In this document: one piece after another, positions 33,875 to 43,904 of the stretch
Position numbering within the stretch: the stretch's first letter is position 1
Layout of the letters: each line of letters begins with the position of its first letter
Source of the DNA: Erinaceus europaeus
Taxonomy: Eukaryota > Chordata > Mammalia > Eulipotyphla > Erinaceidae
DNA: 64,000 nt
Direction of reading: 5' to 3'
Assembly (NCBI RefSeq): GCF_950295315.1
Contig: NC_080172.1
Location: forward strand, 80,743,118-80,807,117
Translations under genes and position numbers: made by a program
The notes under the pieces: model-generated
What the model was told of the DNA's origin: nothing
Databases searched by the model: none
The model's input: only the letters and a program-made list of their open reading frames with translations

Positions 33875-34005
33875 TCATGGTCTGGAGGTTCGTAGAGTAG
33901 ATAAAGTGTTGAAGTGCCAGGCATGCGGTTCTGAGTTTATTCCTTGGTACTACATGAGTAAGAGTGATATTCTGTCACTCTGTCATAACTAGCTAACTAA
34001 GAAAC
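33875..34005 (+). mobile_element. Diverged tRNA-type SINE
   Basis: 'atggtctggaggttcgtaga' (A-box side) and 'ggttctgagtttattccttg' (B-box side); same lineage as 45306-45458. Confidence 0.55.
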
Positions 34006-34317
34006 TAAGAAAGCAAGCTCATGATATCTTTACATGACAGTATTTGGTTTCCTAAGGAATGTCAGTAGAAGCATCAGAGACTCATAAAGCATGGACTTGG
34101 AACTTCCACACATAATGCTCAGCACATTTTATCGGTAAAAGCAAGTCAAAAGGGAGATACAACTATAAGTAGGTTGAGACTGACTTTATGCTTAAACTGC
34201 AATTACAATACAGATAGAATTCATGCCAGCTCCCCCCCCCCCAATTGAGCCAGCTTTTCAATCTGTTTTAGGGGATATGACAGAAGTTCCTACCATTTTT
34301 TTTTGCATTTGTATTTT

Positions 34318-34502
34318 TTTATACTTTTTTTCTTTATTGTGGGGGTGATCAATGGCTTACAGTAGATATTAAAATACAGTAGTTGGCACATGTGTCTCAG
34401 TTTTCCACATAACACTCTAGCCCCACACCTATGTCCTCCTACACCATTATGGTACACGACCTGCACATTCCTCCTCACTCCAAAGTCCTTTACTTTGATG
34501 CA
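34318..34502 (-). mobile_element. L1 3' end (part of composite insertion)
   Basis: Reverse of an L1 3' UTR: T-rich tail, 'ctttattgtgggggtgatca', 'tcagttttccacataaca', 'agtcctttactttgatgcat'. It abuts plus-strand SINE sequence, and a perfect 14-bp TSD (tgcatttgtatttt) at 34304-34317 and 34713-34726 encloses all of it. Confidence 0.85.
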
Positions 34503-34712
34503 TTAAACAAAAGACTTCCATGCTTGAGGCTTTGAGATCTGAGGTTCAGCTCCCAGCACCATCACAAGCCTGAGATGAGCAGTACTCTGATCCTTTACTC
34601 TGATCCTTCTCTCTGCGGCTCTGAAACAAACAAATAAACAAACAAACAAATGGCTGGGCTGTGGTCCAATGCACAGGGACCAGGGTTCCAATCACGAGCC
34701 CCCACCTGCAGC
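34503..34712 (+). mobile_element. SINE segments fused to inverted L1 end
   Basis: 34503-34650 is a diverged plus-strand SINE with an AAACAAATAAAC tail. 34652-34712 is a second, 3'-truncated SINE head ('gggctgtggtccaatgcaca', ending 'cccccacctgcag' at the TSD). Opposite orientation to the L1 part. Confidence 0.75.
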
Positions 34713-34729
34713 TGCATTTGTATTTTGAC

Positions 34730-35310
34730 ACTAAATATTTTAAAGCATAGAAAATTAACTTTTATGTTATTAAAGGTAACTTCTATGATTCCATAGTATA
34801 GGGACCATGATCTCTCTTTGATTTAAGATGATGGCAATATTGATATTTTAAAATTTGTTTCCTATTCCTATAAAACAATGGGATATGGTTGACAACTATA
34901 TAGATATAATTTTTCTCAGGAAAAAAGGAGTTTGAGGCCAGCATTGATTCTCTAGGGAGTGTCTGCATTTTGTTTTCTGTTAAATGATCATCTATAATTG
35001 ATTTGTGTGCCAACCAGAATTGCTTTAGACTATTTTCAGCTATTTTTATTCTCAAATAAATATGTAGCATTATTTGCAAAGAACATTGCAGGTTCTTCTG
35101 TAGATAATCAATCATAAAGTAAAGAAGAAAATACTGTTTTTATTGGAACAGAAAAGATAGGAAATGACTAACATGCAGGAAGGGCAGGGCAGGGGAATAA
35201 TCTTAGAAAGTGTAGAAATGTTAGATTAATAGGTTGAGGTTTTTTTGTGATAATAATAACTATTTATTGCCTTAAAAAAAAAAACGCAAGACTATAAGGA
35301 ACCTTCCCCA
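34730..35310. other. Single-copy AT-rich DNA
   Basis: No gene or repeat recognised apart from an A-run near 35273-35284. Confidence 0.4.
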
Positions 35311-35313
35311 TTC

Positions 35314-35578
35314 TGTATCTACTAAGGGCCTAAATATACTAATCTGAAATGTTTGCTCTAACCACTTACAGTTCCTGACTTGGCATTCTGATAGTGTGAA
35401 GTTAAATAACAAGGGACTGCTTAAAAAGATGAACCAACAATTTGTTTGGCTTTGTAGGTTCATCTTTTTAAGCAGTCCCTTGTTATTTAAGTTAACACTA
35501 TTAGAATGCCAAGGCAGGAACTGTAAGTGGTTAGAGCAAACATTTCAGACTAATGTATTTAGGCCCTTAGTAGATACA
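35314..35578. repeat. Inverted repeat, 122-bp arms, 21-bp loop
   Basis: Left arm 35314-35435 pairs with right arm 35457-35578; I count about seven mismatches and no clear indel. The loop includes, with its edge base, a 22-bp stretch (35435-35456) identical to family R at 55990-56011. The arms match nothing else here. It has no transposase and no obvious TSD. Open frames across it mirror each other because of the symmetry and are not genes. Confidence 0.93.
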
Positions 35579-35689
35579 AATGTTATCTAACACCCCTAAT
35601 AATTCTGTTAAAACTCTTAACATTCATTTACAAATGTCAAAACTGAAGTTTGAGAAGTTAAGTGATTTATTCAAATTCATACATTCAGG

Positions 35690-35877
35690 GACTGGGAGAA
35701 GGCTGACAGGACAGAGTATTTTCCTTGTGCATGTGCCCCTGGGCTTGAGCCCAGCGCCACCTGATATCAGGGACTATATTGAGAAATCACGGAGGGTAGA
35801 GAAGTACTGTGGCATCTCCCTTTTCTCTGTTTTCCCCTCGTGTCTCTTTATCCCTTTCTTTAAAATAAAATGAATAG
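35690..35877 (+). mobile_element. Short tRNA-type SINE
   Basis: 'ggactgggagaaggctgaca', 'gggcttgagcccagcgcc' (B box), 'tgtctctttatccctttctt', AAATAAAATG tail. Confidence 0.65.
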
Positions 35878-35879
35878 AG

Positions 35880-36136
35880 GGATTGGGTACTGGCATATCT
35901 CATAGAACACACATATTACCATGAATGAGGACCCAGGTTCAAGACCCCCATCCCTGCTAGCACTGGGGAATCTTCAAAAATAGTGGAACAGTGCTTCAGG
36001 TATTTCTCTCTTTCCCTTTTCCTCCCTTTCTGTTTCTCACTATCTCTATCAGAAAGATTAAAGTAAAAGGAAAAACACGGCCATCAGAAATGGTGGAGCC
36101 ATTGTGCATGTGCTGAGTCCCAGTTAAAACTCTGTT
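35880..36136 (+). mobile_element. Short SINE plus 3' module
   Basis: Head 'ggattgggtactggcatatc', B box 'aggttcaagaccccc', body 'aacagtgcttcaggtatttc', A-rich joint, then 'atggtggagccattgtgcat' which resembles the extra 3' module of the long family. Confidence 0.65.
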
Positions 36137-36228
36137 GAGAAAGAGAGAGAGAGAGAAGAGGAGAGAAGAAGATGGAAGAAGAAGAAGAAGAAGAAGAAGA
36201 AGAAGAAGAAGAAGAAGAAGAAGAAGAA

Positions 36229-36259
<31 letters not shown>

Positions 36260-36390
36260 GAGGAGGAGAAGGAGAAGGAGAAGGAGAAAGAGAAAGAGGA
36301 GGAGAAAGAGAAAGAGGAGGAGGAGGGGGAAGGAAGGAAGGAAGGAAGGAAGGAAAAGTAGGAAGGGAGGGAAAGAAAGGAAAGAAGAAT
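36137..36390. repeat. (GAA)n/(GGA)n purine tract
   Basis: A 250-bp purine-only region: GA, then about 25 GAA units (36175-36250), then GGA/GAAA and GGAA repeats. It follows a SINE tail. Poly-Glu/Arg frames here are repeat artefacts. Confidence 0.95.
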
Positions 36391-36399
36391 AAAATTGCC

Positions 36400-37180
36400 C
36401 TATAAAGGCTGTTCATTATTACCTTGCAAGCTCTGGTCTCTGGTCTAATTCCCTGGTGATGTATAGACAACAAATAAAAACAAATTTATATAGACAAGAC
36501 AATAATATAGATAGGATAAGAATATATAAAAGCTTGACCTAATTCTTTTTTTAAACTATTATACATAATATTTTGATTTGGAGCTATTTACATCACTATT
36601 ACAAGTTTTCTACTGTGTCATAAATAAAGGCCACAGATAAACAGCAGCTGTCAAGTAAATGAAAACTAGAGCATACATGGCGTAACTATCATTTTCCCAG
36701 AGACATTAGTACTGACTAAGAGGCCATATACTTGCTTTCAGAGCAAATACAGTTTTACTGTCTTAGAGTAACTCCTGGCAGGAATGTGAGTTAGTGATGA
36801 ACATTGATGGGCTAAATTTCTTACAGTAATTCCTTAATCTGGTCTTTTAAATGCTACCAGGTTCCATGTTGAACCAAGGAAGTCTGAGCAGCAAACAAGT
36901 ATAAGAGAATTAAAATTTATGCTCTTACTATAGAGTATAAAATGGAAGAATTAAAAAATTGAAGAATGTAAAGCTCGCTGTGAATGAAACAATTCAACAA
37001 CCATTTCTAATCCTAACCTCAAAAAAAAACAAAAAAAACTCATTATTAGGTGACATCTCTGACCCACTCTTTTCTTCTTTACTGCTGTATCCTCAGATTT
37101 TAACAGTCTACCCCATAGCATTCAGCTTAGTTTCCCTTGATCTGAAGATGGAACCTCTATTACCTTCTGAAATGACCATT
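36400..37180. other. Single-copy AT-rich DNA
   Basis: No gene recognised; two A-runs near 37022-37039. Confidence 0.4.
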
Positions 37181-37186
37181 TTTCTT

Positions 37187-37502
37187 TCATTTTTTGACAT
37201 TAAAAAAAAAAGAACCCTTCTGCACTGCTGGTGGGAATGTAAATTGGTCCAACATCTGTGGAGAGCAGTCTGTAGAACTCTTACTAGGCTAGACATGGGC
37301 CTTCCATATGACCCAGTGATTCCTCTCCTAGGGATATATCCCAAGGACTCTGTAACACCCAACCCTGAAGATATGTGCACACCTATGTTCATAACAGCAC
37401 AATTTGTAATAGCTAAAACCTGGAATCAACAAAGGTGCCCAACAACAGATGAATACTCTTGTATACACACAATGGAATACTACCTAGCTATAAAGAACAA
37501 TG
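37187..37502 (+). mobile_element. L1 ORF2 fragment without 3' UTR
   Basis: From 37212 it matches the ORF2 C terminus (the Cys-His zinc-knuckle region 'LHCWWECKLVQHLW' to 'MEYYLAIKN') and stops before the ORF2 end. It has no 3' UTR or A tail, yet near-identical 16-bp segments (aatgaccRtttttctt) lie at about 37171-37186 and 37503-37518. The duplicate may be a TSD or a second piece of L1. Confidence 0.7.
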
Positions 37503-37518
37503 AATGACCGTTTTTCTT

Positions 37519-37735
37519 GAAATCTGTTATTGTCTTACCTAGTAGAGTGCAAAATGCTACCATGTGAAAGGACCTGAGTTTGAGTCCTGGATTGCCACAA
37601 AAAAGACCTGTAGGGTAGAGATTTAATGAGCAGTGAAGCAGTGCTACAGTGCTTCCACCTCTCCCTCTCCCTCTCCCTCTTCCTCTCCCCCTCCCCTTCT
37701 CTCCTTTGCTCCCTCCCATTATCTGACAAGTAAGA
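37519..37735 (+). mobile_element. Short tRNA-derived SINE
   Basis: 'cttacctagtagagtgcaaa', 'aggacctgagtttgagtcct' (B box), 'agcagtgaagcagtgctaca', CT-rich stretch, AATAATAATAAT tail. Confidence 0.75.
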
Positions 37736-37747
37736 ATAATAATAATA

Positions 37748-38042
37748 GGGAGTCGGGCTGTAGCGCAGTGGGTTAAGTGCAGGTGGCGCAAAGCACAAGG
37801 ACCGGCATAAGGATCCCGGTTCAAACCCCGGCTCCCCACCTGCAGGGGAGTTGCTTCACAGGCAGTGAAGTAGGTCTGCAGGTGTCTATCTTTCTCTCCT
37901 CCTCTCTGTCTTCCCCTCCTCTCTCCATTTCTCTCTGTCCTATCCAACAATGACAACAACAATAATAACTACAACAATAAAACAACAAGGGCAACAAAAG
38001 GGAATAAATAAATAAATAAATAAAATAAATATTTAAAAAAAA
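37748..38042 (+). mobile_element. tRNA-derived SINE, standard long family
   Basis: Complete, little-diverged plus-strand copy from 'gggagtcgggctgtagcgca' to an (AAAT)n tail; inserted into the tail of the preceding SINE. The TSD is masked by A/T simple sequence. Confidence 0.92.
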
Positions 38043-38045
38043 AAT

Positions 38046-38676
38046 AATAAACTATTTTCTCTGACTAGAAAGCCAGCAGTGAGTGAACACATTTCTTCCT
38101 TCAACACAGAGAAAACTACAGAAGAGAGCATGTTTGTGGTTAACCTGGACTGAACTTGCAACATTTTTGAGAAATATACACTGTTTTCCATTTTTAAGTT
38201 TTTCATTGTTTATATCACCTCTGACAATATTCTTCACCTGCTGCAAGTTTTCCCATTTCTACTTAATTTGTATTTATTCTAAAATTCCCAAGCTTATCTC
38301 AACTTTTTGTTCATTCAAAGTATTAAGATACTATTATAATAAAAATGCAGAAAGATGTAACATATATTTATTGATGTGGTATTAAGAATAAAAATTTGAA
38401 ACAATATAACACATCTAGTTGAAGAGGAACTAGATTTAGAACTAAGTTTCACCTTGTTGCCAGAAATGATCTTCATTTATCTATTTTCTCAAAAGTAGTG
38501 TGCACACACATTACGTTTATATACACACTAGTTAGTTATCTTTTTGTGAGTAGATTACACATTCACACAGTTTGGGGAAGAAAAGTATGACCCCTTCTGC
38601 ATTCAACTCATCCCACCTACTCACTCTGCATGAGTTCCTTCCCCCAGTGTTTTAAATGTAACTAAAGGTAACAAGC
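38046..38676. other. Single-copy DNA
   Basis: No gene or repeat recognised. Confidence 0.4.
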
Positions 38677-38693
38677 AAGACCAAAATCTTTTT

Positions 38694-38918
38694 TATTCCC
38701 TTTTGTTGCCCATTTTGTTGTTGTTGTTGTTGTTATTGTTGTTGTTGTTGGATACGACAGAGAGAAATGGAGAGAGGAGGGAAAGTCAGAGAGGGGAGAG
38801 AAAGATAGACACCTGCAGACCTGTTTCACCATTGTGAAGTACTCTTCTGCAGGTAGGCAGGTGGGGGCTCAAACCAGGACCCTTACCCTGGTCCTTGTGC
38901 TTTGTGCCACCGGCGCTT
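38694..38918 (-). mobile_element. tRNA-derived SINE, 5'-truncated
   Basis: Minus-strand copy ending at 'ccaccggcgctt', so the first ~30 bp of the head are missing. A 17-bp TSD (aagaccaaaatcttttt) at 38677-38693 and 38919-38935 shows truncation happened at insertion. Confidence 0.92.
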
Positions 38919-38935
38919 AAGACCAAAATCTTTTT

Positions 38936-39505
38936 ATCTCTCCTTTCCATATACTGAAGGCAATATTATATATGTATGTATGTTTGTGTATATTGATTGT
39001 ATGGATGTGTTTGTGTCTATATTATATACATATGCTATTTTGGAGGATAAATGTTTCTCTTAGATACATATACATGTATATACATATATAAACATACATA
39101 TGTATGTATTATGTACATTGAATTTTTCTCATAAAATGTATTTTGGAAAATTTTTTCATATAATGTTACTATTTTTGTTTATTTGTTTTTTTTTTTAGTA
39201 GCATAACATGCTTTGTGTATAGCTACCATAGTATATGTTAACAATTTTCTATCAAAAAGTTCTTGGACTGTACTGAACTTTTTGTTATAGGTGATAGTAC
39301 AGTGATAGCATAGTATATTTGCCATTTTGTTTATATAAAAGTACAACTGAGTCATTTTACTGAGTAGATTAAAAAATCAAGCTATTAGTGATTTTGATGG
39401 ATATTGCCAAATGGTATGTGCCAGTTTGTATTTCCTCCATTTTCTTAGAGTACCTGATTTCTTGTACTGTTAGCTTTAACTAACAGTTGTTTTTTCTGTT
39501 TAGCA
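38936..39505. other. Single-copy DNA with (TATG)n-like tract
   Basis: Imperfect TATG/TATA repeats at about 38965-39115; otherwise nothing recognised. Confidence 0.45.
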
Positions 39506-39507
39506 TT

Positions 39508-39682
39508 TTTTTCTTTAATGGGGAGATTAACAGCAAAATACAGTAGTTTGTACATGTGTAACATTTCAGTTTCCCACATAACTCAATCACCTCTGTCCTC
39601 TGCCATCATGTTCTAGAACCTGAACCATCCCTTCATCCCAGAGTCTTTTATTTTGATGCAATACAGTCAGTTTAGCTTTTTT
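39508..39682 (-). mobile_element. L1 3' UTR fragment
   Basis: Reverse L1 3' end: 'tttctttaatggggagatta', 'cagtagtttgtacatgtgta', 'agtcttttattttgatgcaa'. Same type as 34318-34502 and 41352-41462. Confidence 0.8.
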
Positions 39683-39874
39683 GTCTGTATGACCAAATGT
39701 AAATGGTACGTAACTTTTTACATCATTAAGACTTGTTTGTATAACTTTTACCTTTTTTTAAAAGACAGTATAATTTAATAGCTCTTATTTTTGATTTCTG
39801 GATTTTTGGTTCAGTATTAGAGATAGCATACTTCTTCAGGCCTATAATCATGAGGTCCTGCTGCATGATCATAT

Positions 39875-39930
39875 TGTACTCATATGTCAGTGACTGTGCT
39901 GTAAAGCAGTAACTCCCTCAATAGAAAATA
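39875..39930 (+). mobile_element. L1 3' terminal scrap
   Basis: 'gtgactgtgctgtaaagcag' then 'ctcaatagaaaataaata' resembles the last bases of the 5516-5850 type L1. Confidence 0.5.
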
Positions 39931-39937
39931 AATAAAT

Positions 39938-40229
39938 GAGAGCCAGATGGTGGCTCTGTGGGTTAAGCACACATAGCGCGAAGCAAACGAACCAGCATCA
40001 GGATCCCGGTTCGAGGCCCCGGCTCCCCACTTGCAGGGGGGTTGCTTCACAGGCTGTGAAGCAGGTCTGCAAGTATCTATCTTTCTCTTCCCCTCTCTGT
40101 CTTCCCCTCTTCTCTTGATTTCTCTCTGTCCTATCCAACAACAATGACAGCAATAACAACAACAACGATAAACAAGGGCAACAAAAGGAAAAAAATTTAA
40201 AAAAGTAAAAAAGGTAAAAATAAATAAGA
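39938..40229 (+). mobile_element. tRNA-derived SINE, standard long family
   Basis: Plus-strand copy: 'gccagatggtggctctgtgg', B box 'ggttcgaggcccc', body, CAA-rich stretch, A-rich tail. Target duplication lies in AAATAAATAA simple sequence and is ambiguous. Confidence 0.9.
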
Positions 40230-40650
40230 AATTTGTTTATATTTTCTTCTATTACTTTGTTTTATATTTACAACTGTGTTTATCTGGTAAGGGTAAAAAT
40301 TTGTCTTCTTATGTTTATTAATTTCTTAGAGTATTATTTATTAACCATTTAATATCTACCTTACTGATTTAAATACTACTTTATAAAATAAGTTATCACC
40401 ATCTGTAACCTGCTACATTTTAATTATTTTAGATTTTTTCACTATTCCTGTTTCATTCATATCTGTTTATTATTGTGCTAAGACTTTATTGTTTCAGTTT
40501 TGTTTAAGTTGTTCCGCCTAGTAGGGTAGTTACTAATGATATGAACTTATTAAGCACTTAAAGTCTGATTTGTATACAATGAGATATGCTGTAATTAAGC
40601 AATATACACCTACCTTAAGAGTTAAACAAAGAATTACCTATATTTCAGTG
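40230..40650. other. Single-copy AT-rich DNA
   Basis: No gene or repeat recognised. Confidence 0.4.
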
Positions 40651-40654
40651 AGGG

Positions 40655-40795
40655 GATATAGTGTGATGGTTAGACAATATGACTTTCATGCCTAAGTCTG
40701 TAAAATCCCAAATTCAGTCTTTTGCACCACTATAAGCCAGAGGTGAGCTGAGAAATGCCCTGGTTAAAAATAATAATAAATATATCCCACTAGTA
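40655..40795 (+). mobile_element. Diverged tRNA-type SINE
   Basis: 'ggggatatagtgtgatggtt' and 'caaattcagtcttttgcacc' resemble 45306-45458; AATAATAATAAA tail. Confidence 0.55.
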
Positions 40796-41345
40796 CTTTT
40801 ATGTTGACTACACATTTATTTTACAATAGTTATTTTTACATCAGTGTATTGATTTAAGTAATATGTATTTTAAATATATTTTATTTTCTTTTAATTTGTT
40901 GTGTTATGAGTACTAAATGTATTCAAATTATGTGTGTGGCTTTCATATATGTGTGTGTTGTGTGTATTTCTACAAGGCAGTGCTTCTTTAGAGTATGTTT
41001 AGTCATAACTGAGTTAATGTTGCAAGTGGAGCGTTCAATGAAGTCTTGGAGAACACAGAGTTGATTTAAATTTCTGTGTGGCATCTACTTTGATCATAGA
41101 GACTTAGAAATTTTTCTGTTATTCCTTTATTTCCCTGAAAATCTTCTACATATTATTTTTCCCTCCTAAATATCCTTACACATATTACGTATTATATTAT
41201 AAACCATATAACATATGTCTGTGTATGTATGTGCATATTTAAACATCATACTATCACAGTTATGATTCAGATATCCCTTAATGTCTCTGCTGGGCTCACT
41301 ATCTTAGATATACCACAGCAACTTTTTTTCTTTACCGCAATTCAG
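40796..41345. other. Single-copy AT-rich DNA
   Basis: No gene or repeat recognised. Confidence 0.4.
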
Positions 41346-41351
41346 TTTTTT

Positions 41352-41462
41352 TTTTAAATTTCTTTATTGGAGGATTAGTGGTTTACAGGAGACAGTAAAA
41401 TATAATAGTTTGTACATGTGTAACATTTTTCAGTTTTCCACATAAAAGTTCAGCCCCCACTA
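41352..41462 (-). mobile_element. L1 3' UTR fragment
   Basis: Reverse of the L1 3' terminus: 'aatttctttattggaggatt', 'aatagtttgtacatgtgtaa', 'cagttttccacataaaag'; ends in 'gcccccactaggttttcc'. Confidence 0.85.
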
Positions 41463-41469
41463 GGTTTTC

Positions 41470-41600
41470 CTTGTAATTCAGTTTTAAGCTCTTTGAGGAC
41501 AAATATGTTAGTTAGACTTGAGAATGCAGTGCCAAGGACAATACAAACAATGCAGTTAATGATAAGCGTTAATGTTTGCAGGATGAATAAATTATGAAAA
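41470..41600 (+). repeat. Ancient L2/MIR-like fragment
   Basis: 'ttttaagctctttgaggaca' ... 'agtgccaaggacaataca' ... 'gcaggatgaataaat' follows the order of an old repeat ('gctccttgagggca ... cagtgcctggcaca ... gaatgaatgaat'). Confidence 0.5.
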
Positions 41601-42335
41601 TCTACACAATTAAGTGAATTGTCCATAAGAGGAAGCACTCAGAGGAAAAAGTGAGTTTTAGCCAGCATCTGTAAACAAAACTAGAGAGAGGCAATAAAAA
41701 TAACCTGAAAGGATTCCTCCAGAGGACAAGGTGAAAGCCAGGAGCTCTAATGTTTTTAGAAGAAAGTGAAGTGTGGCTGAAGTAATGAGGAATGAGCAAA
41801 GGATCTTTAATGTGAATGGAAGCTTAGGGATAAGCAGCTGTGAGAATGATTGTATTTTCCAAAGAAACCCAGAAGGGAAGAGGTATGTTAGACTACTATA
41901 CTTTCATGAATATGAAAACTCCAGTCTCTTGCCCAATATTAAATAGATCAGTGAATAAAGTCAATGCTGCATAATCTTACTAGCTTTTTCACCCAGAATA
42001 AGATGCAAGTGATTTCTGTAAAATTTGTGAGAGAACATATATTAATGGATTAAAAGATTTAGAGAGATCACATGAAATGATTCTTGCTGTCTAAATGAAA
42101 GAGACGTGTGCATATAATGGAAGTAAAAGAAAAGAAACACTTGGAAAAGGAGAAATTTTGAAGATGTAAGAGGCAGCAGATTTGAACATAGTTTAAAATG
42201 CCTGAGCAGGTGGAAAGGGAGTCTTGTAAGCCCAGGCCAAACAGATGACTTTTGATATGTGGAAAAACATCATTTTCTGACATCTTTATGCTGGATGTCT
42301 CACTGAGCAGTAGAATTCAGCTAACCTTTAATGTA
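41601..42335. other. Single-copy DNA
   Basis: No gene or recognisable repeat. Purine-rich on the plus strand in parts. Confidence 0.4.
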
Positions 42336-42352
42336 TTTATAACTTGAGTGCT

Positions 42353-42567
42353 TTTTTAAAATTTAAATTTTAATTAATTATTGGAGAGAGACAGAAAGAA
42401 ATTGAGAGAGGAGGTAAAATAGAGAGAGAAAGAGACAGGGAGATACCAACAGCCCTGTTTCACCATTTTTGAAGCTTTCTCTCTGCAGGTGGAGACTAGG
42501 AGCTTGAACCTTGGTCCTTGCTCACTGTAATGTGAGCATTTATCTAGGTGCACCATGACCTGGACCC
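42353..42567 (-). mobile_element. Old SINE
   Basis: 'ggagagagacagaaagaaat', 'tgtttcaccatttttgaag', reverse B-box side 'ggagcttgaaccttggtcc'. TSD of 14 bp with two mismatches at 42339-42352 and 42568-42581. Confidence 0.75.
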
Positions 42568-43269
42568 ATAATTTAAGTGCTATCTATATTTTATTTCAAA
42601 TATTATTTTCCAATATTATCTGAGACACAGATAAGGAAGATAACTAGATCATCACTATTTGTACATAATTGATGTTTTTGTGTTTGTTGCACTTATGCAT
42701 TTTTCATAACTAAGTTCTGAGTTCTAGAGGCATGGCTGTGCAGTAACAGCCTTTCACTTTCCCCAGTCAACTAGGAAAAGCAATGAAAATCACCTGAAAA
42801 CTCAACAAAATGCCATCAAATTTCTTCAGAAACTCAGCAAGCCACGGGTCAGTACAGACACGTGTAGATAGTGGGCAGAGCTTCCTTGGACTAAAAGGTC
42901 ATATTCAGGGACAGCTGGCACCAAACTGGGAGAGTGAAAACTGAGGCACACCACTTTCGGGTCAGAGTCAAAGAAGAAATTGTTGAGAGAAAGAAAGAAA
43001 AGAAAAGAAAGAAAGAAAGAAAAAAAGAAAGAAGAAAAGAGGAAAGAAAAAAAGAGAAAGACCCGACCTAAGTCACAGGTGAGTTCTGATACTTAGGACT
43101 TGTGCACAGAAAGACAGTGAGGGATTGATTTCCAGGACTAAAAACTAGTGCTCAGGAACAGCAGGCACAAAATTGGGAGATTAGTGGTTGAGTCATACAA
43201 CATTCAGGTCTGAGTTTAACTAAAAGAACTGTTAAAAAGAAAAAAAGTTCACATAAAAAAAACAGTTTA

Positions 43270-43542
43270 TGGGAGTCGGGCAGTAGTGCACTTGGTTAAG
43301 CGCAGGTGACGCAAAGCATAAGGACTGGCGTAAAAACCTGGTTGGAGCCCCCGGCTCCCCACCTGCAGGGGAGTCACTTCACAAGCCAGGTCTGCAGGTG
43401 TCTATCTTTATCTCTTCCTGTCTTCCCCTCCTCTCTCCATTTCTCTCTGTCCAATTCAACAATGACATCAATAAGAACAACAATAATAACTACTACAACA
43501 ATAAAACAACAGGGGCAACATAAGGGAATAAATAAATACATA
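43270..43542 (+). mobile_element. tRNA-derived SINE, standard long family
   Basis: Plus-strand copy inserted in an L1 5' UTR. Perfect 15-bp TSD (aaaaaaaacagttta) at 43255-43269 and 43543-43557. A short deletion in the body removes part of 'ggcggtgaag'. Confidence 0.95.
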
Positions 43543-43904
43543 AAAAAAAACAGTTTACAACTGTGCCTTCCCGAGTTTCCAATGTTGTTCTCTCAAGCTG
43601 GAAGAGCATCAGGGAGACCCTATATTGACATCAGGGACACTGACCTGGCCTAGTGACTCTGGATAAAATATCCCATCCCCCATCAAGATATATAAACAGG
43701 GAAATCAAACACCTTAGTCACAGTGCCTTCTCCTTGCACACCAACAAAAGAACACAAATGCGGAAACTGAGAAATGCACAGACAGCAATGACAGAAAAGC
43801 TAAATGGCCAGACAGATACAGATCTAGAAAAAATGACAGAGATAGAGTTCAGAAAACTAATTATGAAGTCATTTCAAGAAACTAAAGTTACAATAAAAGT
43901 CCAA

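Noticed and set aside
35314..35578. CRISPR-like or hairpin RNA gene
   Set aside because: A single inverted repeat in a mammalian background with no spacer array; a long hairpin transcript is possible but nothing shows transcription.
36084..36473. Poly-Ser/Pro and poly-Glu/Arg proteins on both strands
   Set aside because: Translations of the GAA/GGA tract; no codon or domain signal.
37187..37502. Host exon because of an open frame at 36959-37507
   Set aside because: From 37212 the frame matches the L1 ORF2 C terminus; the upstream part has no recognisable protein similarity.
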